A DNA stretch of 64,000 bases from Emticicia sp037153985. GTDB lineage: Bacteria; Bacteroidota; Bacteroidia; Cytophagales; Spirosomataceae. The notes below the pieces were generated by a model. The model was not told the DNA's origin, did no database searches, and saw nothing but the letters and a program-made list of their open reading frames with translations. Below, piece by piece: positions 24,886 to 33,619 of this stretch. The first letter of the stretch is position 1. Each line of letters opens with the position of its first letter. Location of the stretch: contig NZ_JBBAYI010000006.1 of NCBI RefSeq assembly GCF_037153985.1, positions 1 through 64,000 on the forward strand. Direction: 5' to 3'. The position numbers and the translations under genes were made by a program.

Positions 24886-26382
24886 ATGAAATACGTTGCA
24901 TCTATTGACCAGGGTACTACCAGTACTCGCTGTATTATCTTCGACCGTACGGGCAATATTGTATCGGCGGGCCAGAAAGAACACGAACAAATTTATCCGA
25001 AACCGGGTTGGGTTGAACATAATTCCGAAGAAATCTGGAAAAACACGCTCGAAGTTATTGCCATTGCCCGCATAGAGAAAAGCATCAAAACAGAAGATAT
25101 AGCCGCTTGTGGTATTACAAATCAGCGCGAAACCACCGTTGTCTGGAACAAACGCACAGGCAAAGCCTACTATAATGCCATTGTGTGGCAAGATACCCGC
25201 GTCGACGACACCGTAAAAGCCCTCACTAAAAGTCATGGCTCACAGTTTTTTCAGGACCGCACAGGTTTACCACTGGCTACGTATTTTAGTGGGCTGAAAA
25301 TCAAATGGATTCTCGACAACGTGCCGGGTGTAAGAGAAGATGCCGAAAAAGGTAACGCCATCTTCGGCAACATGGATACTTTTCTTATATGGCACTTAAC
25401 AGGGGGTATTAACGGAGGCTTACATATTACTGACGTAACAAACGCCAGCCGTACACAGCTAATGAACCTGAAAACCATGAGTTGGGATGCCGAACTGGCC
25501 GAAATCATGGGTATTCCGCTCCAGATGCTTCCTACCATTGAGCCTAGCAGCAAGGTATATGGCCATATAGCTTCCGAAGTAATGCAAGGGGTACCGCTGG
25601 CAGGCGATTTGGGCGACCAACAAGCAGCTTTGGTAGGGCAAACCTGTTACAAGCCCGGCGAAGCCAAAAATACCTATGGTACAGGCTGTTTTATGCTTAT
25701 GAACACAGGCACAGACCTTGTGCCTTCTAAACATGGCCTACTAACAACGGTAGCGTATCAGTTCGAAAACCAGCCAGTACATTATGCCCTTGAAGGCTCG
25801 GTAGCCATTGCAGGGGCTTTGGTTCAATGGCTGCGCGATAACCTCGGCATTATTCAGAAAAGCACTGACGTTGAAAAACTGGCTAAAAGCGTTAACGATA
25901 ACGGCGGGGCTTACTTTGTACCTGCTTTTTCGGGTTTATATGCACCCTACTGGCAATCATCGGCCAGAGGGGTTATTGCGGGCTTAACCCGTTATGTCAA
26001 CAAAGGCCATATAGCACGGGCCGTGCTGGAAGCCACCGCTTACCAGACCAAAGACGTGCTTGATGCCATGGAAAATGACTCTGGTATTGAAATAAGCTCG
26101 TTACGGGTTGATGGGGGCATGGTTGTAAACGAACTACTCATGCAGTTTCAGTCAGATATGCTCAATGTACCGGTTATCAGGCCAACAATGATTGAAACCA
26201 CTGCGCTAGGGGCTGCCTATGCAGCAGGGCTGGCCGTAGGCTACTGGAAGAATTTCGATGACCTTCTGCAAAACTGGGGAGTTGATAAACGCTGGAAACC
26301 CCAAATGAAAGCCAAAGAACGGAACACACTTTATAAAGGCTGGAAAAAAGCCGTAAAACGTTCGTTCGATTGGGAAAAATAA
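24886..26382 (+). CDS. glpK: Glycerol kinase
   Basis: This 498-aa FGGY-family kinase phosphorylates glycerol to glycerol 3-phosphate with ATP. It opens with the phosphate-binding SIDQGTTSTR (6-15), has the GITNQRETT and IVWQDTR blocks, the GDQQAALVGQ segment and the second phosphate loop YGTGCFMLMNTG. The second FGGY signature region GVIAGLTRYVNKGHIARAVLEATAYQ and the DGG motif of the adenosine site are present. Length is normal. No glycerol facilitator or glycerol-3-phosphate dehydrogenase gene is adjacent, which is unusual for this gene. It converges with a NUDIX-type regulator gene. Confidence 0.96.
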   Translation: MKYVASIDQGTTSTRCIIFDRTGNIVSAGQKEHEQIYPKPGWVEHNSEEIWKNTLEVIAIARIEKSIKTEDIAACGITNQRETTVVWNKRTGKAYYNAIVWQDTRVDDTVKALTKSHGSQFFQDRTGLPLATYFSGLKIKWILDNVPGVREDAEKGNAIFGNMDTFLIWHLTGGINGGLHITDVTNASRTQLMNLKTMSWDAELAEIMGIPLQMLPTIEPSSKVYGHIASEVMQGVPLAGDLGDQQAALVGQTCYKPGEAKNTYGTGCFMLMNTGTDLVPSKHGLLTTVAYQFENQPVHYALEGSVAIAGALVQWLRDNLGIIQKSTDVEKLAKSVNDNGGAYFVPAFSGLYAPYWQSSARGVIAGLTRYVNKGHIARAVLEATAYQTKDVLDAMENDSGIEISSLRVDGGMVVNELLMQFQSDMLNVPVIRPTMIETTALGAAYAAGLAVGYWKNFDDLLQNWGVDKRWKPQMKAKERNTLYKGWKKAVKRSFDWEK

Positions 26383-26397
26383 CACAAGGCATTAACT

Positions 26398-26427
26398 AAA
26401 ATGGCATCCTTTACGGGGTGCCATTTT
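26398..26427. terminator. Bidirectional terminator between glpK and the NUDIX regulator
   Basis: A 12-bp stem with one T-G pair (26398-26409 with 26416-26427) has AAAA at its 5' base and TTTT at its 3' base. Confidence 0.85.
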
Positions 26428-26434
26428 CTCTTCT

Positions 26435-27199
26435 TCAGACTTTAAATGTAATGCCTTCCTGAATAGCTCTGTCGTATTTTTCTTTATCAAATTTATATAG
26501 GAAAGGAGCTTTAAAAGCACCTCCCGTACGCTTCTCGGGTAATTTTTCCAGAATGTCGTAGCTCAGCATCAGTTTCTGGAAATTCCGGCGGTCAAGTTGT
26601 TTATCCAGAATTGTTTCATATAGCCTTTGCAGTTCGGGCATGGTAAATTTTTCGGGCAACAGATTATAGCCAATAGGCTGATAACTCAGTTGTTGCCTGA
26701 GTGCCTTCAAAGCCGTTTCAATCATATCATTATGGTCGAAAAGCAAAGTTGGTACAGCCGAAATTTCCCACCAACGGCACTCATCGGTATACCAGTCGGG
26801 CGTGGCCACAACCTGTTCAAATTCTACCAGTGCCATATACCCGATCGATATGTTGCGTTTCATGAGCTTCTCATCAAAAAAATCTTCTCCGAAAGTAAGC
26901 TCCAATGTTTTAATTAACTCATCGGGCGAGAAATTCTTATAGCGGTTAGCCGCACCGAAAGTATAAAACTGTTGTAGAAATATCTCTTGCAGCCCTGTTC
27001 TTTCGCGCAGAATCCGCACAGCCGCTTCATTCGCCGACTCTTCCAGAAAAATACGTCCGCCGGGCAGGCTCCACGAGTCGGTTCCTTTCCATCTTAATAA
27101 CAGAACTTTCAGCTCGCCGGCATGAAACCCAAAAATCGTACAATCAATCGAAACCTCCTTGAGTGTACTTTCCAAATATTTCTTTAATCGTGGATCCAT
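26435..27199 (-). CDS. NUDIX-domain transcriptional regulator (NrtR/AraR-like)
   Basis: The 254-aa product has an N-terminal NUDIX domain (about 15-150) and a C-terminal winged-helix-like domain (about 165-250, with the LQRLYETILDKQLDRRNFQKLML segment), the layout of NrtR-type regulators, some of which control sugar genes in Bacteroidota. The NUDIX box at 48-70 is degenerate: where catalysis needs REUxEE the protein reads R62-I-L-R-E-R67, so two of the three metal-binding Glu are lost. Hydrolysis is therefore unlikely and a ligand-sensing role fits better. An ATTGT-AC-ACAAT palindrome lies before the gene. Neighbouring sugar genes are possible targets; this is inference. Confidence 0.85.
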   Translation of the reverse strand: MDPRLKKYLESTLKEVSIDCTIFGFHAGELKVLLLRWKGTDSWSLPGGRIFLEESANEAAVRILRERTGLQEIFLQQFYTFGAANRYKNFSPDELIKTLELTFGEDFFDEKLMKRNISIGYMALVEFEQVVATPDWYTDECRWWEISAVPTLLFDHNDMIETALKALRQQLSYQPIGYNLLPEKFTMPELQRLYETILDKQLDRRNFQKLMLSYDILEKLPEKRTGGAFKAPFLYKFDKEKYDRAIQEGITFKV

Positions 27200-27247
27200 A
27201 TAAACGCCTTTTTAGGAGCATCAAAATTAAAAAAAATCTTTGTGTTT

Positions 27248-27259
27248 ATTGTACACAAT
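27248..27259. promoter_or_regulatory. Candidate operator of the NUDIX regulator
   Basis: ATTGT-AC-ACAAT is a perfect inverted repeat. On the minus strand a TAATTTTG -7 box (27222-27229) lies downstream of it, with no TTG at the normal distance, so the palindrome takes the place of the -33 region. The overlapping TTTATTGTACA (27245-27255) recurs at 22206-22216 before the sugar isomerase gene. Confidence 0.45.
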
Positions 27260-27312
27260 GAAAAAATCTTTAATATTGTGTAGTTTTTACGCATTGATAA
27301 ACTTATTCGAAC

Positions 27313-27675
27313 ATGAAAAAAATTCTCTTATTGCTTTTTTTAGCATCTGCCTCTGTATTTACGGTTAAAGCAAAATCTTTACCTGTGGTTGCTACGCATA
27401 AAATTGCGCCTGATTTATCTGAATACGTTGGCAAATACAAGTTTGAAGAATTACCCTTTGAATTTATTGAGTTTAAACTTACCGATGGTAAGCTGGTGGT
27501 CGATGCCGGTGGGCAAGGCGGCGAAGTAAAGAAAGATGCCGAGAAAGATGACATCTTTGCCACCGAAGACGGCAACGCCAAGTTTACTTTTAAACGCAAC
27601 GACGAAAAGAAAATAGTTAAAGTAACGCTGGAATATCAGGGCATGACCTTCGAGGGCACTAAATTGCAGCAATAG
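27313..27675 (+). CDS. Small exported protein of unknown function
   Basis: This 120-aa protein has a signal peptide (MKKILLLLFLASASVFTVKA) and a single small beta-rich domain with the pattern LSEYVGKYKFEELPFEFIEFKLTDGKL, then KFTFKRNDEKKIVKVTLEYQGMTFEGTKL. This resembles the short DUF3471-like beta domains that often sit at the end of exported hydrolases, where the GxY start is typical, but the match is only by eye. It lies 30 bp before the sugar dehydrogenase gene, so they are likely co-transcribed. No catalytic residues are evident. Confidence 0.7.
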   Translation: MKKILLLLFLASASVFTVKAKSLPVVATHKIAPDLSEYVGKYKFEELPFEFIEFKLTDGKLVVDAGGQGGEVKKDAEKDDIFATEDGNAKFTFKRNDEKKIVKVTLEYQGMTFEGTKLQQ

Positions 27676-27705
27676 TACTTCCCATTATCTGTTAAACATC
27701 ATCTC

Positions 27706-30435
27706 ATGAAAAACCTATTCAAATGCTTTCTTCTGGGGCTTATGCCGTTTTCTGTACTGGCGCAGGTTCCTGAAGAAAATCGTTTTCAGAAAATTACTTT
27801 GACCGAAAACCTGAACGAACCACTTGAACTGGCTATTTTACCTGACGAACGCGTGCTTTTTATTGAGCGTCATGGTCTGGTAAAAATGTATAGCCCCGTA
27901 ACCAAAAAAACAACGGTTATTGCCTCAATTCCGGTAAGTACAAAATATAACATAGCCGATGGCGGCCAACCCGAAGCCGAAGACGGCTTGCTAGGGCTGA
28001 ATATTGACCCTGACTTTGCCAAAAATCATTGGGTATACCTTTATTATTCTCCGGCGGGTAGCGAGCCAAAAAATATTCTGGCCCGTTATGAACTCAAAGG
28101 AAATATGCTCGATATAAACAGTAAAAAAGTTTTACTCGAAATACCTACACAACGAGACCAATGTTGCCATACAGGGGGTTCTATTGATTGGGATGCCGCC
28201 GGAAACCTTTACCTATCAACCGGCGACAACACCAGCCCGCGTGCCTCAGACGGTTACGCACCCATCGACGAACGTCCGGGCAGAAGTGCTTTTGATGCCC
28301 AGAAGTCGTCCTCTAACACCAACGATTTAAGAGGTAAAATTATCCGTATCCATCCAGAAGCAGACGGCACCTATACCATTCCAGAAGGAAACCTGTTTCC
28401 GAAAGGTATGCCAAAAACACGGCCTGAAATCTATACAATGGGGCATCGGAACCCCTACCGGATTTCGGTTGATAAGAAAAACGGTTTCTTATACTGGGGC
28501 GATGTAGGCCCAGATGCCGGAAAAGACTCGACAGGCTTAGGCCCTGCCGCAGAAGATGAATTCGGGCAGGCTCGTAAAGCAGGTAATTTTGGCTGGCCTT
28601 ATTTTGTAGGTGACAATAAAGCCTATTGGGACTTTGATTTTGCTACCCAGAAATCGGGCGAAAAGTTTAATCCTGAAAAGCCTTTCAATAACTCGCCCAA
28701 TAATACAGGTCTGCAAGACCTGCCACCTGCACAAAAGGCATTTATCTGGTATCCGGCTGCCGAATCGAAGAAATTCCCGCTACTGGGTGCTGGTGGCCGT
28801 AGTGCCATGGCTGGCCCTGTGTATCATCAGGAGTTCTTTAAAGATGCCAAAAGAGCCTTTCCTGCCCATTATGACAATAAGTTATTCATCTTTGAATGGA
28901 TGCGCGACTGGATTATTGCCGTAACCACAAACGAAAAAGGCGACTACGTAAAAATGGAGCGTTTCTTGCCTAATCTGAAGCTCGAGCACCCTATCGACAT
29001 GGCTTTTGGTCCTAATGGTGATTTATACATACTAGAGTATGGGCAAGGCTGGTTTCTGGCAAACCCAGAATCAAAACTGGTCAGGATTGAGTACAACGGA
29101 GGCAATCGTAAGCCGCTTGTAGTAGCCAAAGCCGATAAACAAGCCGGAGCATTGCCTTTAACGGTTCAGTTTTCGTCAGAAGGTACCAAAGACTATGATA
29201 ACGATGCCCTCAAATACGAATGGAAAATTACACAGACCGGCGCCGCACCAGTAGTGCTGACCGACGCGAACCCTTCGTATGTATTCAAGAAATTAGGCAC
29301 TTATAAGGCCGTTCTAACCGTAACCGATGCTCAAGGCTTGAAAGATACAAAAGAACTTACGATTAAAGCCGGAAACGAGCCTCCGCAGGTATCGCTGAAC
29401 CTGACAGACGGCAACAAGAGTTTCTTTTTCCCGAATAAACCCATTGCCTACGAGGTAAAAGTATCTGACAAAGAAGATGGTAGTCTGGAAAACAAGCGTA
29501 TTCCGGCGAGTAAGGTAAAAATCACCGCTACTTATCAGGATGCCGAAGACAACCCTCAGAGTATACAGGGGCATCAGGCCGCACCTGTTACCTTCACAGC
29601 CGGAAAAAACCTGATAGATAAAAGTGACTGTAAAGCCTGCCATTTTCAGGATAAAAAATCGGTTGGCCCTGCTTTTACCGAAGTAGCCAGAAAATACAAG
29701 TCCAACAGCAATGCCGTAGCCGTATTATCTGACAAAATTATTAAAGGTGGTTCAGGTGTTTGGGGCGATGTGGCCATGTCGGCACACCCGAATATTGGTT
29801 TACCCGAAGCCAGCCAGATGGTTCAGTACATTCTGAGCCTAGCCGATAAAAAAACACCTCCTGCCCTACTGCCTCCAAAGGGCAATATCTCGCCTGTAAT
29901 ACCCGACGGTGGCGATGCCAATAAAGGCGTTTATAAAATTCTGGCCTCTTATACCGACAAAGGTGCAAATGGCCTACCTGCACAAACAGCCGAACAATTG
30001 TTTGTGCTACAAAGCCCAACCCTGATGCTTGGCAATGCCCCCGACGCTTCAAAGAATATCATGAAGTTTAAAATGGGTGAAACCAATCTGCTGATTGTAA
30101 TGGCTCCTAATACGTATGCATCTTTCAAAAATATCGACCTCACAGGTATTAAAACCCTTAGCCTAATAGTTGCTGCCCCCAAACAGCAATTAAATTCGCA
30201 GGGGGGTATCATAGAAATACATACGGGTTCACCAGAAGGGCCGCTCTTGGGAAAAACAGAATTTATTGAGCCTATTGATGACCCCGATGCGTTTTCGGGC
30301 AAAAAGCCACCAAAACCACACGTAGTAAATATTACTCCGGCTAATGGGTTTCAAGATTTGTACTTTGTTTTCAAAAACGACAAGGCCAAAGGTGCTTTAT
30401 TTATCCCTTATTCGGTTACATTCGGCACCGAATAA
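27706..30435 (+). CDS. PQQ-dependent sugar dehydrogenase with PKD and cytochrome c domains
   Basis: The 909-aa exported protein begins with a signal peptide ending around ALA-Q. Residues 25-465 form a glucose/sorbosone dehydrogenase-type six-bladed propeller (QCCHTGGSIDWD, the IYTMGHRNPYRI block, and HPIDMAFGPNGDLYILEYG). A PKD domain follows at about 475-560 (PLTVQFSSEGTKDYDND). A class I cytochrome c domain is centred on CKACH (642-646) with likely axial Met691 in WGDVAMSAHP. The C-terminal 150 residues look like a beta-sandwich carbohydrate-binding module. The fusion would oxidise a sugar in the periplasm and pass electrons to its own haem. It follows a small exported protein and precedes a Tat-exported isomerase gene. 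Confidence 0.92.
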   Translation: MKNLFKCFLLGLMPFSVLAQVPEENRFQKITLTENLNEPLELAILPDERVLFIERHGLVKMYSPVTKKTTVIASIPVSTKYNIADGGQPEAEDGLLGLNIDPDFAKNHWVYLYYSPAGSEPKNILARYELKGNMLDINSKKVLLEIPTQRDQCCHTGGSIDWDAAGNLYLSTGDNTSPRASDGYAPIDERPGRSAFDAQKSSSNTNDLRGKIIRIHPEADGTYTIPEGNLFPKGMPKTRPEIYTMGHRNPYRISVDKKNGFLYWGDVGPDAGKDSTGLGPAAEDEFGQARKAGNFGWPYFVGDNKAYWDFDFATQKSGEKFNPEKPFNNSPNNTGLQDLPPAQKAFIWYPAAESKKFPLLGAGGRSAMAGPVYHQEFFKDAKRAFPAHYDNKLFIFEWMRDWIIAVTTNEKGDYVKMERFLPNLKLEHPIDMAFGPNGDLYILEYGQGWFLANPESKLVRIEYNGGNRKPLVVAKADKQAGALPLTVQFSSEGTKDYDNDALKYEWKITQTGAAPVVLTDANPSYVFKKLGTYKAVLTVTDAQGLKDTKELTIKAGNEPPQVSLNLTDGNKSFFFPNKPIAYEVKVSDKEDGSLENKRIPASKVKITATYQDAEDNPQSIQGHQAAPVTFTAGKNLIDKSDCKACHFQDKKSVGPAFTEVARKYKSNSNAVAVLSDKIIKGGSGVWGDVAMSAHPNIGLPEASQMVQYILSLADKKTPPALLPPKGNISPVIPDGGDANKGVYKILASYTDKGANGLPAQTAEQLFVLQSPTLMLGNAPDASKNIMKFKMGETNLLIVMAPNTYASFKNIDLTGIKTLSLIVAAPKQQLNSQGGIIEIHTGSPEGPLLGKTEFIEPIDDPDAFSGKKPPKPHVVNITPANGFQDLYFVFKNDKAKGALFIPYSVTFGTE

Positions 30436-30493
30436 GGCCATCAATATTCGATATAATCATAAAAACATTCATCTTTTAACTTTAATTCTATTC

Positions 30494-31522
30494 ATGAACA
30501 ATCGTCGTCAGTTTTTAAGCCAGTTAGGTCTGGCTACCGCGGGCATTGGGTTATCAACTTTATTACCGGAGTCGTTAATAGCAGCCGAACCTGCCAAAAA
30601 ATTTACTTTTGAAATCTCGTTAGCCGAGTTCTCGTTTGCTTCCGATTTATTTACAGGCAAACTGAAAAACATGGATTTTCCGGCAAAAGCTAAAAATGAT
30701 TTTGGTGTTTCGGTTGTAGAATACGTTTCAGGCTTCTTTAATAATAAACATACCGACCAGACCTACCTGAACGAGTTAAAACAACGCTGCAACGATTTGG
30801 GCGTAAAAAATCACCTGATTATGGTTGATGGAGAAAACATTGCCTCGCTCGATGCCGCCAAACGTCAGAAAGCCGTAGAAGCGCATTATCCGTGGGTTGA
30901 TGCCGCCAAGTTTCTGGGTTGTAGTTCTATACGCGTAAATCTGGGCGATGCCATGGCAGCCCTGTCAGGCAAAGGCGAAGAAGGCAGCCGCGAAGAGGTA
31001 GCCAAAGCAGCAGCCGATGGTTACCAGAAGGTATTAGAATATGCCGGAAAAGCCGGATTGAACGTTATCATCGAAAACCACTTCGGGTATTCGACAGACC
31101 CCGACTGGCTGGTGGGTGTCATGAAACAAGTAAAAGCTAAAAACAAAGGCTTTTTGCCTGACTTTGGCAACTTCTGTGCCGAAAGAAGCAAACCCGTTAC
31201 CCAAGACCTGAAAGGTATTATGGCTACAACTTGCGTAAAAGAATATGATAAATATGATGGCGTGCAAAAAATGATGCCTTACGCCAAAGGTATAAGTGCA
31301 AAAACACATAAGTTTGGCCCTAACGGCGACGACATCGATACCGACTTTATCAAAATCTTTAAAATTATTAAAGCCTCAGGCTGGACAGGCGGCTATGTAG
31401 GCATTGAATATGAAGGAGGATTGATGAGAGATATGGGCGGAGACACCAGTTATTTATCTAACGAAGATGGCGTAAGAGCCACTAAAAAGCTACTGGAAAA
31501 AGTATTAAAAGAGCTAGCTTAG
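30494..31522 (+). CDS. Tat-exported sugar phosphate isomerase/epimerase-like TIM-barrel protein
   Basis: The 342-aa product opens with a twin-arginine signal (NNRRQFLSQLG, then a hydrophobic stretch to about residue 32). The mature part is a xylose-isomerase-like TIM barrel with the metal-binding strands VIIENH, FLPDFGNF, GISAKTHKF and VGIEYEG. The ATG at 30494 is chosen because it places the RR motif at the N-terminus; an upstream in-frame ATG at 30344 lies inside the preceding gene. Tat export implies that a cofactor, probably a metal, is inserted before transport. With the adjacent sugar dehydrogenase it suggests periplasmic sugar conversion; the substrate is unknown. Confidence 0.88.
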   Translation: MNNRRQFLSQLGLATAGIGLSTLLPESLIAAEPAKKFTFEISLAEFSFASDLFTGKLKNMDFPAKAKNDFGVSVVEYVSGFFNNKHTDQTYLNELKQRCNDLGVKNHLIMVDGENIASLDAAKRQKAVEAHYPWVDAAKFLGCSSIRVNLGDAMAALSGKGEEGSREEVAKAAADGYQKVLEYAGKAGLNVIIENHFGYSTDPDWLVGVMKQVKAKNKGFLPDFGNFCAERSKPVTQDLKGIMATTCVKEYDKYDGVQKMMPYAKGISAKTHKFGPNGDDIDTDFIKIFKIIKASGWTGGYVGIEYEGGLMRDMGGDTSYLSNEDGVRATKKLLEKVLKELA

Positions 31523-31541
31523 TACTTTTGTTCTGTTTATC

Positions 31542-31579
31542 AAAGCCATCATCTTTTCAGAAGGTGATGGCTTTATTTT
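31542..31579 (+). terminator. Terminator after the Tat-exported isomerase gene
   Basis: A 14-bp stem with one wobble pair (31542-31555 with 31561-31574) and a five-base loop is followed by a T run. Confidence 0.88.
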
Positions 31580-31719
31580 TTAAAGAAAAGTTTTAAATTT
31601 ATTTCTATATTCAGTAAATGAATACCTATGGCTACGCTTCTGAGCGCAATTTTGTAGGTTATCAGCCGTTTTTTCAAATAACTAACAACCATTTTACAGA
31701 AAACAACAAGCCCATTTCA

Positions 31720-32952
31720 ATGAAAAAAATACTTTTCTCTTCCGTTTTTGTCTTTATTTCCTGCGTTGTTTTCGCGCAGGGAATTAATTGGGAACCTACC
31801 ATTCAGGGGGCATTTGCCAAAGCCAAAGCACAAAACAAACCTGTTTTTATAGAATGCTATCATCCGAACTGCCCAATATGTATGAGTCTGGAGCCTACAT
31901 TAAAAAACACCGAAGTCGGGAAATTCTATAACCAGAATTTTATCAATTATAAACTTAACCTGAGTGATGCCAATCAGGTAAAATTCCTGACGGCTAAGAA
32001 AATCTACCTGCCAACCTTCCCGTTGTTTCTGTATTTCGACAAAAATCAGAATATCCTCCACCATACAGACCCCGTTAATACCCCGAAAGATTTGGTTAAG
32101 CATGGCAAAGATGCCCTTGACCCTAACACACAATCGGGCGAATTCTGGAAAAGATACCAAGCAGGCAACCGCGATATTTCTGTGTTATCGGGTCTGGCGT
32201 ATTTATTCCGTATCACGCAGGACACCACCCGAAACATTAAAGTAGCAAACGACTTATATAGCGTTTATCCGAAAGACAAGCTAAACTCGCTGGAAAGTTG
32301 GGAAATTGCTAAAAAATGCCTGATGGATGTAGACAACGGCTTTGCCGAATTCTGGCTACGGAATATAGAAACGGCCAAAAAATATGAAACCCAAAAGGGG
32401 CACGCAGGCAACGAAACCGCAGCCTTAGGAGCACTCGTGCAAATGGCTATTTATAGCCCTAAAGCAAGCAAATATTCTTTAGCTAAAGTAAATAAACTAA
32501 AACAATACATGAATGTTATTGGCGCAGGCCAATATATAACAAGCAATACGTGGCAGATTGAAGCACAAGCCTTGATTCGTGAGCAGGGTCAAGACAGAGC
32601 CTTCCCTTTTGTGCAGAATCTTGTTAACCAAACCACCCAACCACAAATGTTGGTGTATTATGTTACGTTTTTTAACGTGAACTTCCCAGACAGCAAATAC
32701 GCCGCTACGGTACGTAGCTGGTTAACCAGAGCGCAAAGCCAACTGACAGCCCCGCAAGACATGGCCAATTTCAGGTATGAGTCGGCTCGTTTGTATAAAA
32801 AAGCAGGCGACATTGCTAAAGCTAAGCAAGAACTAGCCGCCGCTAAAACCAGTCTTGCTACTGCCAAAGCTAAAGCAACCGATGCCAATAGCAAAAAGGT
32901 AGTTGAACTCATTTCAAAAAGCATTGATGGTTTAGCCGCTCAGCTTAAGTAA
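31720..32952 (+). CDS. Exported thioredoxin-fold protein with helical C-terminal region
   Basis: The 410-aa product has a signal peptide (MKKILFSSVFVFISCVVFAQ) and an N-terminal thioredoxin-like domain (about 22-140) with an active-site motif C51-P-I-C54 in HPNCPICMSLEP, plus the FPLFLYFD strand with the usual cis-Pro region. The remaining 250 residues are mostly helical with repeat-like pairs of helices, ending in an Ala/Lys-rich stretch (GDIAKAKQELAAAKTSLATAKAK). A redox role in the periplasm is likely: disulfide reduction or exchange on a client protein. The ATG at 31720 is chosen over 31618 because it begins the signal peptide. It is a single gene between two terminators. Confidence 0.82.
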   Translation: MKKILFSSVFVFISCVVFAQGINWEPTIQGAFAKAKAQNKPVFIECYHPNCPICMSLEPTLKNTEVGKFYNQNFINYKLNLSDANQVKFLTAKKIYLPTFPLFLYFDKNQNILHHTDPVNTPKDLVKHGKDALDPNTQSGEFWKRYQAGNRDISVLSGLAYLFRITQDTTRNIKVANDLYSVYPKDKLNSLESWEIAKKCLMDVDNGFAEFWLRNIETAKKYETQKGHAGNETAALGALVQMAIYSPKASKYSLAKVNKLKQYMNVIGAGQYITSNTWQIEAQALIREQGQDRAFPFVQNLVNQTTQPQMLVYYVTFFNVNFPDSKYAATVRSWLTRAQSQLTAPQDMANFRYESARLYKKAGDIAKAKQELAAAKTSLATAKAKATDANSKKVVELISKSIDGLAAQLK

Positions 32953-32966
32953 CAATACAAAACAAC

Positions 32967-32998
32967 AAAGCCTCGGAAAAATGGTTTTCCGAGGCTTT
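32967..32998. terminator. Bidirectional terminator
   Basis: A perfect 14-bp stem AAAGCCTCGGAAAA/TTTTCCGAGGCTTT with a four-base loop lies between the converging thioredoxin-fold and ompH genes. Confidence 0.92.
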
Positions 32999-33021
32999 AC
33001 TATATCTGCGCTGTAATATCC

Positions 33022-33612
33022 TTATTTTTTAGGAGCTGTTGTTGTAGCAGCAGGTGTTGCAGTGTTTCCGGCAGCATTTTTAGCTGGAGAAGGCACACCT
33101 AATTTTTTGAACACAAGCTCAGAGATGTTATCACTATCTGGAGCTACCAACAAGATTGGAGTAGTACCAGGGCCAGCATCAGTATTGAAAACATAAACAT
33201 AGCCGTTTTCTTTAGCTACATCTTTGATAGTTTTGTCAATTTTGTCTAATACCGGAGCCAACAACTGTTGTTGTTTTTGTTGTAATGCACCTTCAGATGT
33301 TTGTTGGAACTCCTGAATAGCATTGTTAAGCGTCTGTAATTCTTTTTCGCGGTCAGCTCTAATTACAGGTGACATCGTTGACGCATTTTTCTGATAATCT
33401 TCATATTTCTTTTGAAGATCAGCAGCTTTCTCTTGCAACAATTTGTCGTATTGTGCTTTCTCTGTTTTTAACTTGTTTTCAATATCCTTTGCGTCAGGTA
33501 AATTGTTAAGAATATAATCAACGTTAGTATATCCTATTTTTTGTTGAGCCTTCGCAGCAATACCTACAAACATTAAAGCCACAATAAAAGAGGCAAAAAA
33601 CTTTGTTTTCAT
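33022..33612 (-). CDS. OmpH/Skp-family periplasmic chaperone (copy 2)
   Basis: This 196-aa protein has a signal peptide cut near AKAQ, the conserved KIGYTNVDYILNNLP strand, and a long helical tentacle (about residues 40-125, rich in Lys, Gln and Glu) that returns to a short strand (GYVYVFNTDAG). A low-complexity Ala/Thr/Pro tail ends the protein. Skp-type trimers hold unfolded outer-membrane proteins on their way to BamA, whose gene lies just upstream in the same direction. It starts 7 bp after the first ompH gene. Confidence 0.92.
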   Translation of the reverse strand: MKTKFFASFIVALMFVGIAAKAQQKIGYTNVDYILNNLPDAKDIENKLKTEKAQYDKLLQEKAADLQKKYEDYQKNASTMSPVIRADREKELQTLNNAIQEFQQTSEGALQQKQQQLLAPVLDKIDKTIKDVAKENGYVYVFNTDAGPGTTPILLVAPDSDNISELVFKKLGVPSPAKNAAGNTATPAATTTAPKK

Positions 33613-33619
33613 TTTGTTA

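Noticed and set aside
30344..30493. Longer start for the Tat-exported isomerase
   Set aside because: It would overlap the end of the sugar dehydrogenase gene and bury the RR signal inside the protein.
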